Made by a program: the position numbers and the translations under genes. Shown here piece after piece: positions 7,255 through 12,608 of a stretch of 12,608 bases of DNA. Source of the stretch: an uncultured Bacillaceae bacterium (GTDB taxonomy: Bacteria; Bacillota; Bacilli; Bacillales; Cytobacillaceae); assembly GCA_937995745.1 (NCBI GenBank), contig CALKIU010000166.1, positions 1-12,608 on the forward strand. The letters are read 5' to 3'. How positions within the stretch are numbered: the stretch's first letter is position 1; each line of letters begins with the position of its first letter. The notes beneath the pieces were generated by a model. The model was not told where the DNA came from. It saw only the letters and a list, made by a program, of their open reading frames with translations, and did no database searches.

Positions 7255-7294
7255 ATACACATAGTTAAATGAATTTTTTTGGGGGTGCAATTCG

Positions 7295-7534
7295 TTGGAA
7301 AACGAAAATGTGGTTACATTGGATGTGCGCGAAGATTTAAAACTCAAAAAAGAACCTTTTGATAAAATCATGGGTGTTGTCAAACAATTAAAAGAAGGAC
7401 AAGTGTTTGAACTGCATGCTCCTTTCAACCCCCTGCCCCTGCATAAAGTCATGGGCAGAAAAGGTTTTGAATATGAAGCGGAAAAAATTGATAAACGCCA
7501 TTGGAAAGTAATTTACAGAAAAAAGGAGGATTAA
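7295..7534 (+). CDS. DUF2249 domain protein (first of two)
   Basis: A 79-residue cytosolic protein of the DUF2249 family, a small TusA/SirA-like fold often encoded beside nitrite and nitric oxide metabolism genes or fused to hemerythrin-like NO-response proteins; its biochemical role is not established. Family marks are VTLDVRED (7-14), the helix IMGVVKQLKEGQVFELHAPFNPLPLHKVM with the typical G-x-F-x-L and P-x-P-L-H pattern (about 25-53), GFEYE, and a final HWKVIYRK strand. There is no cysteine, so it is not a sulfur carrier of the TusA type. TTG at 7295 is chosen because GGGGGTG (7281-7287) sits 7 bases upstream. It is first in the Fnr-promoted operon; the next gene starts 3 bases after its stop. 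Confidence 0.85.
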   Translation: MENENVVTLDVREDLKLKKEPFDKIMGVVKQLKEGQVFELHAPFNPLPLHKVMGRKGFEYEAEKIDKRHWKVIYRKKED

Positions 7535-7537
7535 TGG

Positions 7538-7759
7538 ATGAAGGTTCTTGATAACAGAGGTTTGGAGCCGCCCCAACCGATGATGCGGACATTGAAAGCG
7601 CTGGATGAGATGAAAAAGGGAGAGAAACTGGCCATCATCAATGACCGCCGGCCGATGTTTTTATATGAAGAACTGGATGAGCGCGGATATCCTCATCAAA
7701 CGGAACAGCAGGAAGACGGCAGTTTCAAAATTGTCATTACAAAGACAACGGATGAGTGA
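7538..7759 (+). CDS. DUF2249 domain protein (second of two)
   Basis: A 73-residue DUF2249 protein: LDNRGLEPPQPMMRTLKALDEM (about 4-25) is the family's opening strand and helix, followed by KKGEKLAIINDRRPMFLYEELDERG (26-50) and a closing FKIVITK strand. It is more like the typical (TusA-like, PPxPM) DUF2249 than its upstream neighbour, so the two are diverged paralogues rather than a recent duplication. No cysteine. The start is ATG at 7538 with GGAGG (7525-7529) 8 bases upstream. An ATG at 7534 in another frame gives only five codons. The stop overlaps the possible GTG start of the next gene, suggesting translational coupling. Confidence 0.85.
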   Translation: MKVLDNRGLEPPQPMMRTLKALDEMKKGEKLAIINDRRPMFLYEELDERGYPHQTEQQEDGSFKIVITKTTDE

Positions 7760-7767
7760 TATTCGAT

Positions 7768-9012
7768 ATGAACGGTGTCAATCTTAAGACAAATACGAAT
7801 ATCAAGCTTCCCCTCAGTTTTATTATTTATGCCCTGGCCGCTTTAGCATTTGCGGTCGTCGTTTTGTTTGCCAACAGCGGCGAGCTTTTGGCGGGAGAAT
7901 TCCGAATGCCGAAAATATGGATGTCTGCCCATGTACTTTTGTTGGGATTTGCGTTGATGACGGCCATGGGCGCCATGTACCAGTTGGTGCCTGTCACGTT
8001 TTTAACACCGATTTGGAATCAGGGTTTCGGGTATGTCCAATTCGCCGTGACGGCCGTCGGGTTGACCGTTTTTGCTCTGTTGTTGGGCTACCGGACGGAG
8101 CTGGCCGTCTATGGAGCCGGAGTGTTCGTCATCGGAGTGCTCATGTTTCTCTTCCAAATGGGGATGACCTTAAGGGCGAAAAAAGAGCACAATGTCATGT
8201 ATTATTTTTTGATTTCCGCGTTAACCAGCTTGTTTTTAACGATCACGTTCGGATTTATGCTCGTCTTTAATTTTGCTTTTGGAGAGGTCTTTCACCATGT
8301 TTCCGTGTTGCTGTCCCACATGACTGCCGGGGTGGCCGGCTGGTTTACGATGTTGATTATGGCTCTTTCTTATAAACTTGTTCCGATGTTCAGCCTTTCG
8401 CACGGCTTTTCAATGAAATGGTCAAAAGGAGCCCTGTCCTTATATTTAATGGGTCTTGTTGCCCTGATCCTGTCATACTGGATTGACTTGGCCGGCTTGC
8501 GGCAAAGCGGATTTCTGTTCTTGTTTTTCGGTTTCGGTTGCTATTTTCTTGATATGAAGGAAATATTAACAAAAAGGATGAAAAAGAATTTGGACCATCC
8601 GTTCACGTTTTCCATCTTTGCGATCATCAACGGTTTGGTTATTCATTTTCTTGCCGCACTTGCCGCATTTTTAAAAAACGACAGCCAAACCTTTTGGAGC
8701 TGGCTGATTTTCCTTTATATTTTCACTTGGATTTTGTTCAGCATTATCGGTTATTTATATAAAATCATGCCGTTCTTATGGTGGACGCATAAATACTCTG
8801 AGAAAAGCGGAAAAGAAGAAGTGCCGTTGTTGAAAGATTTGTTGAATGAACGGCTCGGCACCGCGCTTTTCATTCTTTTTATTTTCAGTGTCGGCGGAAT
8901 TTTCCTCAGTGTGGCTCTTGAAACGGGAATGCTGCTGTTTATTGGTCTCGGTTTGCTGGCCTTTACATCTTTTTTGTATGGAATATCTGTCATCATGGTC
9001 TTGTTTAAATAA
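7768..9012 (+). CDS. 12-helix membrane protein, heme-copper oxidase subunit I/NnrS-like
   Basis: A 414-residue polytopic protein with 12 predicted helices, the core number for heme-copper oxidase subunit I. Motifs repeat a histidine followed by a glycine-rich helix and a (L/M)VP or MP turn: WMSAHVLLLGF then GAMYQLVP (H55), FHHVSVLLSHMTAGVAGW then YKLVPMF (H176, H177, H184), IHFLAAL (H293), and YKIMPFLWWTHKY (H341). This suggests bound heme. The usual HxH of oxidase helix 10 is absent, so it is not an ordinary oxidase or NorB. Operon context suggests a role in NO sensing, transfer or reduction (inference). The start is uncertain: ATG 7768 has a weak GAGTGA 7 bases upstream; GTG 7756 overlaps the previous stop and would add four residues. 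The next gene starts 20 bases downstream. Confidence 0.7.
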   Translation: MNGVNLKTNTNIKLPLSFIIYALAALAFAVVVLFANSGELLAGEFRMPKIWMSAHVLLLGFALMTAMGAMYQLVPVTFLTPIWNQGFGYVQFAVTAVGLTVFALLLGYRTELAVYGAGVFVIGVLMFLFQMGMTLRAKKEHNVMYYFLISALTSLFLTITFGFMLVFNFAFGEVFHHVSVLLSHMTAGVAGWFTMLIMALSYKLVPMFSLSHGFSMKWSKGALSLYLMGLVALILSYWIDLAGLRQSGFLFLFFGFGCYFLDMKEILTKRMKKNLDHPFTFSIFAIINGLVIHFLAALAAFLKNDSQTFWSWLIFLYIFTWILFSIIGYLYKIMPFLWWTHKYSEKSGKEEVPLLKDLLNERLGTALFILFIFSVGGIFLSVALETGMLLFIGLGLLAFTSFLYGISVIMVLFK

Positions 9013-9032
9013 GTGAAAAAGGAGTTTTTCCA

Positions 9033-9332
9033 ATGAGTTTAAAAGAAGAGGTCCTGGAAGCTTTGCGGGATGTTCTCGACCCGGAATTGGGCGTGAATAT
9101 CGTGGATTTGGGGCTGATATATGGTGTGGACATAAATGAAAATAATGATGTGGTTGTAACAATGACGTTGACAACTCCAGGGTGTCCGCTTCACGACAGC
9201 ATCAGTCACGGCATCCGCAACCGACTGGCGGTCATTGATGAAGTCGGGAAGGTGGACGTGAACATCGTTTGGGATCCGCCGTGGGATCCGAGCAGGATGA
9301 GCGAGGCCGCGAAAAAGTTTTTATGGGGATAG
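9033..9332 (+). CDS. MIP18/DUF59 family metal-sulfur cluster assembly factor
   Basis: A 99-residue cytosolic protein of the MIP18/PaaD/SufT group, which helps deliver or mature Fe-S clusters on target proteins. Motifs: DVLDPELGVNIVDLGLIYGV (13-32), the TTPGCPLHDSI segment (47-57) with the conserved single Cys51, and VWDPPWDPSRMSEAAK (79-94) near the end. ATG at 9033 has AAGGAG 8 bases upstream. It is last in the Fnr-promoted operon, ending before a strong terminator. Context suggests it repairs or loads clusters damaged by NO or needed for anaerobic respiration. This gene is distinct from any general suf operon, which is not in the window. Confidence 0.9.
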   Translation: MSLKEEVLEALRDVLDPELGVNIVDLGLIYGVDINENNDVVVTMTLTTPGCPLHDSISHGIRNRLAVIDEVGKVDVNIVWDPPWDPSRMSEAAKKFLWG

Positions 9333-9382
9333 TTTTTGAAAAAGCCGGCGGTTATCAAAGGGAATTTACCTCAAAAAAGAAC

Positions 9383-9433
9383 AAAGAGATTGTTCCGCAT
9401 GTGACAGGTACATGTGGGAACAATCTCTTTTTT
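9383..9433 (+). terminator. Intrinsic terminator of the DUF2249 operon
   Basis: A perfect 14-bp stem: AAAGAGATTGTTCC (9383-9396) with GGAACAATCTCTTT (9417-9430). Inside the loop, CATGT (9398-9402) pairs with ACATG (9410-9414), extending the stem past a bulge. A T run ends at 9433. It begins about 50 bases after the MIP18-like gene. Confidence 0.9.
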
Positions 9434-10099
9434 CATGGTTTTGTGAAGGCAAAATGCAGTCTTGCGAACGGGGCAAGAAAATGATTTGCGGTCGGGATAT
9501 CCGGGTTTTTGTCGTGAGGTTTAGGAGATGGGTTGAAAAGAAGAGACATTTTGCCAAGGAAAATCTGGGATTCTAATCTGTTTTAACGGTTGAGGGATGG
9601 TTTCGGTTTATGAAAAAGGGATATGTTCAGTCAAATTCTATTTGAAAAAAGCCGTGGTAACGTGCTGAACGGAGAGGGAGCCGGAATACTTGGAAGCAGA
9701 CACAAGTAGACACCATTTTAAAAGGATATACAGCAAGAAGAGTCCAATTATACTTGAACACTCTAATGAATACGAAGAGAAGGAGGAAAACAGGATTGCC
9801 GCCCTTCTAAAGGCTTCATGAGGAAATACGGGCGTAGACATGACGTTTGTTGTCTGCATGACGGCTTCATGCGGACAAAGAGAGGTGAAAAACGGGTTTG
9901 CTGTTTTCGAAAATACCTTTTTTATACATACAAGGAAATTAAAAAGAATCATTCACGCAAGAAAGTTTTTCAGAGTAAGGAGAAATAACACTTTGTAATC
10001 AAAACCTTTTCAAAGAATGGATGCGAACCGAATCTTCTCTCCCCCTAGACATTTCTTCAATGAAAACCGCAAATTTCAGCCCAAAACCATGGAAAAACA
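9434..10099. other. Gene-free stretch with dispersed repeats
   Basis: No gene is supported here. A 104-codon minus frame (9638-9952) is mostly hydrophobic and Ser/Phe-rich, has no ribosome binding site, and contains the repeated words CPHEA and FPHEA that come from the nucleotide repeats rather than a domain. A plus frame opening at 10021 runs on antisense through nirK and is not a gene. The stretch contains the repeat copies at 9808-9828 and 9863-9875, a direct repeat CATGACG (9839-9845, 9857-9863) and a small AGACA/TGTCT inverted repeat (9836-9855). Confidence 0.5.
9808..9875. repeat. Short dispersed repeat, copies B and C
   Basis: Copy B (9808-9828) is nearly identical to 6587-6606. Copy C shares GGCTTCATGNGGA (9863-9875 against 9812-9824), 51 bases downstream. 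Between them are the CATGACG direct repeat and a 5-bp inverted repeat. This may be part of a longer genome-wide repeat. Confidence 0.45.
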
Positions 10100-10134
10100 A
10101 AGGGAGATTGTCCGCTTGTTGGACAATCTCCCTT
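10100..10134 (-). terminator. Intrinsic terminator of nirK
   Basis: A perfect 14-bp stem: AAGGGAGATTGTCC (10100-10113) with GGACAATCTCCCTT (10121-10134) and a 7-base loop. On the minus strand it is followed by TGTTTTTCC, a modest T tract; on the plus strand there is none. It lies about 120 bases after the nirK stop. Confidence 0.82.
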
Positions 10135-10254
10135 CAAATTTGCAGAAGCAGTCTTTTTTCGTGTACCCGCTGCCCTTTTAAAAGTTTTATACTATCAAAC
10201 CGCTTCGCGGAAAATTTTTTCATTTGGTCACCCGGCGCCAAGGAATCTTCCCCG

Positions 10255-11625
10255 TCATTTAACGACAAGGATCGCCTCCATATCATAGTGGCCGGTTCCG
10301 CAGAAGATGTGACAGTAGATTCGGTATTTGCCGGGTTTGTCCGGCGTGAAGACGGCTTTTCCGTTCCCTTGGATTTTTACATCGAATTCATCGATAGCCA
10401 AACCATGATAGCCTTCTTCACTTGTAAACTGAATGGTCACTTCTTTTCCCGCTTCAACGACATATTCTTTTTGCTCGAATTGATAGTTGACAGCGCGGAT
10501 GTGCAATTCATTATTGCTGTTTGCTCTATTTTCTTCGGATTGTTCCTTATGTTTTTGGATTTCTTCCCGGTCGGGAATCTCTCCGTCATACGCAATGATG
10601 ATGCCGGCTGCGCCTTTTTCCACTTGGTCGAATTGGTGGCTGACAAATTTATATTGTCCGGCTTCTTTCAGAGTAAATTCAACAACCGCTCCGCCGCTTG
10701 CCGGAAGGAGCACAGTTTGCATCCCTTTGTAATGGTTGTACGGATTACCGTCGATATAGACGTCATCAAATTGGGTGCCGATAACGTGAAAACTGGATGT
10801 TTCATTCGGCCCCACATTCAGCACGTAAAAGCGGACCTTCTCGCCCGTTTTGGCGGCGAGCGGTTCATCGATGAGGGCTCCCACGGTTCCGTTAGTGTTC
10901 GGCTGCCCCTCGTGGAGCGCTTTTGTTGAGAAAACGACTTGTCCAGGTTGTCCGTATGTCATGTCTTCGAGGTCATTGTATTTATACCATTCATTTTGAA
11001 TGATGACATACTCCCGTGCGACCTCATCATCAGTCGGGTAACCGTCTTTCGGTTTGACGATGATCATTCCGTGCATCCCGTTGGCAATATGGAGCAATGC
11101 CGGGCCGGTGCCGCAATGATACATGAACACCCCCGGATTAGATGCTTGGTAGACAAAAGTTCCGTCTTCATTCGGATGGACATCGATGAATTTTTTGTCC
11201 GGCGCCGCATGGACAGCGTGAAAGTCCATGCTGTGGGGGATGGCCGGGTCGTGATTTTTCAATGTGAAATGAATGGTGTCGCCTTCATTGACAACGACAA
11301 GCGGCCCGGGAACCTCACCGTTGAAAGTCCAGGACTTGTACGTATAACCGTCTTTTATGTCAATATCGGTAATTTGCGCCGTCATGGCGACATACACATC
11401 GCTTCCGGAGCGGGAAATTTCCACCGGCACGGGAGGGGCATTCACCCCCCGGTGTTCGGGAATGATTTCCTCGTTCGAATGTTGATGCCCGGAAACAGAA
11501 TGCTTATGCTCATGTCCGGCTTTGGCCGTCCAATTTTTGTCGTCTGATATATTCAATAAACTGATGATGATGGCTGTCCAAAAAACGATGACTATGCTGA
11601 TTTTTGACCATTTGATGTCTTTCAT
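10255..11625 (-). CDS. nirK: Membrane-anchored copper nitrite reductase (NirK) with C-terminal CuA-type cupredoxin domain
   Basis: Reduces nitrite to nitric oxide on the outer face of the membrane. The protein has 456 residues, against roughly 340-380 for simple NirK. Residues 10-25 are a signal anchor with no lipobox; 38-58 is a His-rich linker (GHEHKHSVSGHQH). The two NirK cupredoxin domains span about 65-350: type 1 copper H131, C171, H179, M184; type 2 copper H136, H170, H330; catalytic D134 and H280. After a polar linker (351-372), a third cupredoxin (373-456) carries H407 and C438-x3-C442-x3-H446-x2-M449, the complete CuA ligand pattern. ATG at 11625 is chosen because GGAGG lies 10 bases upstream; the longer frame to 11652 puts that site inside the gene. 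It has its own Fnr-type promoter and terminator. Confidence 0.93.
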   Translation of the reverse strand: MKDIKWSKISIVIVFWTAIIISLLNISDDKNWTAKAGHEHKHSVSGHQHSNEEIIPEHRGVNAPPVPVEISRSGSDVYVAMTAQITDIDIKDGYTYKSWTFNGEVPGPLVVVNEGDTIHFTLKNHDPAIPHSMDFHAVHAAPDKKFIDVHPNEDGTFVYQASNPGVFMYHCGTGPALLHIANGMHGMIIVKPKDGYPTDDEVAREYVIIQNEWYKYNDLEDMTYGQPGQVVFSTKALHEGQPNTNGTVGALIDEPLAAKTGEKVRFYVLNVGPNETSSFHVIGTQFDDVYIDGNPYNHYKGMQTVLLPASGGAVVEFTLKEAGQYKFVSHQFDQVEKGAAGIIIAYDGEIPDREEIQKHKEQSEENRANSNNELHIRAVNYQFEQKEYVVEAGKEVTIQFTSEEGYHGLAIDEFDVKIQGNGKAVFTPDKPGKYRIYCHIFCGTGHYDMEAILVVK

Positions 11626-12022
11626 GATGGAATAACCTCCGGAAATAGTCATATTTATACAGATTCCGTCCTTTAAGTATAAAGGAAACAGGGGGAATGA
11701 ATGGTGATTAATATCACTTTTCCGTTTGGAAAGATCTTGTTATACTTCGGCAAATTTTTTATGCTTGCAAGAATGCTCTCGTTCCTCTTATGCGGATTCA
11801 TTTTCAGGGTCGAAACAGACAGGGACGGGAACGTTTTCGTTAGAGGATCATAATTTTTCTGAATGGATTGTTGAGGGTAAGAATGATAAAGCAATCTGAT
11901 TGGAAAAGGAAGCCGGCGGTTAAAGAGGCTTGTGTTTGAACAGAAAGATAGAATTAAATCCGTGCTGTTCAACGCATAATATTGGAAAGTTCGGTCATTC
12001 TAAAGATGAAGGAGGCGGCAAG
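11626..12022. other. Intergenic region between divergent nirK and the small membrane protein
   Basis: About 400 bases. It contains the nirK ribosome binding site and the Fnr promoter (annotated separately). A 99-codon minus frame (11673-11972) covers that promoter and shows no domain. A CcpA-like site (CGGGAACGTTTTCGT, 11826-11840) matches the cre consensus imperfectly. No clear promoter for the plus-strand genes could be assigned. Confidence 0.5.
11676..11718 (-). promoter_or_regulatory. Fnr-type operator and class II promoter of nirK
   Basis: The plus strand reads GGTGA-TTAATA-TCACT (11703-11718), so the minus strand reads AGTGA-TATTAA-TCACC; the core GTGA-N6-TCAC palindrome is perfect. 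On the minus strand, TATACT (complement of 11676-11681) forms the -10, predicting a start at about 11669. The operator centre (11710.5) is 29.5 bases from the edge of the -10, identical to the DUF2249 operon, and so at about -41.5. The leader is about 44 bases. Confidence 0.78.
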
Positions 12023-12253
12023 GTGAAGAACTTTGGCCCGTTTTCGAAGATGAATATTATTTTTTTCTCCCTTATTTGGCTCGGTTACGGTTTTTACGGC
12101 TTGTTCAAAAATTTTGAACATAAGTGGGCAGTCTTTCTTTTTGGTGCGGCTTTTTCTGCCGTACTGTTCCTGGCCGTTTGCTACAGTGAATGGCTGATGA
12201 AAAATTACCGGAAAATCGAGCGAATGAGGGCAGAAAAGATGAACAAAATTTGA
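12023..12253 (+). CDS. Small two-helix membrane protein, function unknown
   Basis: A 76-residue protein beginning MKNFGPFSKMNIIFFSLIWL. Predicted helices lie at about 10-26 and 34-54 (WAVFLFGAAFSAVLFLAV), followed by a basic, charged cytoplasmic tail (MKNYRKIERMRAEKMNK). GTG at 12023 is chosen because AAGGAGG ends 7 bases upstream; the frame stays open back to 11930, but that part has no ribosome binding site and a non-hydrophobic, Cys/His-containing sequence. The EIIB gene begins 18 bases after the stop, so the two are probably co-transcribed. No family is recognised. Confidence 0.72.
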   Translation: MKNFGPFSKMNIIFFSLIWLGYGFYGLFKNFEHKWAVFLFGAAFSAVLFLAVCYSEWLMKNYRKIERMRAEKMNKI

Positions 12254-12271
12254 ATGTTTTGAGGTGATATG

Positions 12272-12598
12272 ATGGCAGAACCTATCCGATTGATTATTTT
12301 ATGCAGCTGGGGAGCAACTTCCAGCCAATTGGCGAAAAAGGTGGAAGAGGCAGCCGCCAAAAGAAATATTAATATTGTCGCAGATGCCGGCGGTACCGGG
12401 GAATTTAAGAAGCAGGCGGCAAATTTTGATGTTGCTCTGTTGGAACCGCAAGTGCGCCATTTGAAAAAGGAAATGACAAAAATTGCAGAGGAACATAATA
12501 TCCCCATTGATTTGGTCGATCAACGCGCATTTGCATTGATGGACGGGGATAAAGTTTTGGACCAAGTGCTTGAATTAGTCAAAAAACGGGAGGGTTAA
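12272..12598 (+). CDS. PTS lactose/cellobiose-family EIIB component
   Basis: A 108-residue cytosolic phosphocarrier of the lactose/cellobiose/chitobiose PTS family, receiving phosphate from EIIA and passing it to sugar at EIIC. The phosphorylated cysteine sits in the N-terminal loop IRLIILCSWGATSSQLAKKV (about 5-24); the family loop is usually CSAGMSTS, so W and A here are unusual. Later parts are typical: NIVADAGGTGEF (about 33-44), FDVALLEPQVRHLKKEM (52-68) and IPIDLVDQRAFALMDGDKVLDQVLEL (76-101). ATG at 12272 is favoured over the adjacent in-frame ATG at 12269 because AGGTG (12262-12266) is 5 bases upstream of it. The next gene starts 2 bases after the stop, so EIIC or EIIA probably follows outside the window. 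Substrate is not determinable. Confidence 0.85.
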   Translation: MAEPIRLIILCSWGATSSQLAKKVEEAAAKRNINIVADAGGTGEFKKQAANFDVALLEPQVRHLKKEMTKIAEEHNIPIDLVDQRAFALMDGDKVLDQVLELVKKREG

Positions 12599-12600
12599 AA

Positions 12601-12608
12601 ATGAAAAT
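12601..12608 (+). CDS. Start of the next gene in the PTS operon (partial)
   Basis: An ATG at 12601, with GGGAGGG 6 bases upstream and 2 bases after the EIIB stop, indicates a downstream gene. Only two codons are in the window, so the product is unknown; an EIIC permease is the usual partner. Confidence 0.4.

Noticed and set aside
7768..9012. Reading the 12-helix protein as NorB or a cytochrome oxidase
   Set aside because: The HxH of helix 10 and other catalytic ligands are missing, and the protein is shorter than qNor; only a family-level resemblance is supported.
9808..9875. CRISPR array
   Set aside because: Only two or three degenerate short repeats with unequal spacing and no cas genes in the window.
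9638..9952. 104-codon minus-strand frame with CPHEA/FPHEA words
   Set aside because: No ribosome binding site, low-complexity hydrophobic composition, and the repeated words are explained by nucleotide repeats.
9383..10134. Mobile element bounded by the two similar hairpins
   Set aside because: Each hairpin is a complete terminator in a sensible place, there is no transposase or target-site duplication, and the similarity does not extend past the stems.
10021..10929. 302-codon open frame on the plus strand
   Set aside because: It runs antisense through the C-terminal half of nirK, has no ribosome binding site, and its translation has no domain; nirK on the other strand has all catalytic residues.
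11673..11972. 99-codon minus-strand frame upstream of nirK
   Set aside because: It covers the Fnr operator and -10 box of nirK and has no domain character.

Overview
The window looks like a chromosomal segment of a low-to-mid-GC Gram-positive member of the Bacillaceae, possibly a thermophilic or denitrifying lineage. This rests on strong AGGAGG-type ribosome binding sites, frequent TTG/GTG starts, intrinsic terminators between genes, a CTC-type L25, a secreted NagZ and a Bacillus-type Fnr operator (TGTGA-N6-TCACT). No species can be named from the sequence alone.

Left part (1-6180): a CNNM/CorC-family membrane protein with CBS domains; a membrane-anchored NagZ-type N-acetylglucosaminidase carrying an extra N-terminal DUF4309-like domain; a convergent M15 (CwlK/VanY-like) cell-wall peptidase; ribosomal protein L25/CTC behind a duplicated extended -10 promoter; and, convergent to it, a VLRF1/baeRF-like predicted release-factor or ribosome-rescue protein. 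Perfect hairpins with T tracts at 3545-3576 and 5283-5318 separate the convergent pairs. NagZ and the M15 peptidase both point to cell-wall turnover.

Middle part (6146-9430): a gene-poor stretch with a small two-helix membrane protein, then a four-gene operon: two DUF2249 proteins, a 12-helix membrane protein resembling heme-copper oxidase subunit I or NnrS-like proteins, and a MIP18/DUF59 Fe-S assembly factor. It begins at a promoter with a perfect Fnr-type site placed at -41.5 and ends at a 14-bp hairpin terminator.

Right part (9333-12608): about 920 bases without a convincing gene, containing short dispersed repeats; then, on the minus strand, a membrane-anchored copper nitrite reductase (NirK) that carries an extra C-terminal cupredoxin domain with a CuA-type Cys-x3-Cys-x3-His-x2-Met motif. 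Its promoter has an Fnr-type site with exactly the same spacing to its -10 box as the DUF2249 operon. The window closes with a small two-helix membrane protein and a PTS lactose/cellobiose-type EIIB, followed by the first codons of another gene.

The most interesting reading is an oxygen-controlled nitrite/NO module. NirK, with a built-in CuA electron-entry domain, makes NO outside the membrane. The co-regulated DUF2249 / heme-copper-like / Fe-S maturation operon probably handles NO or repairs its damage. The shared promoter geometry is read directly from the sequence; the functional link is inference.
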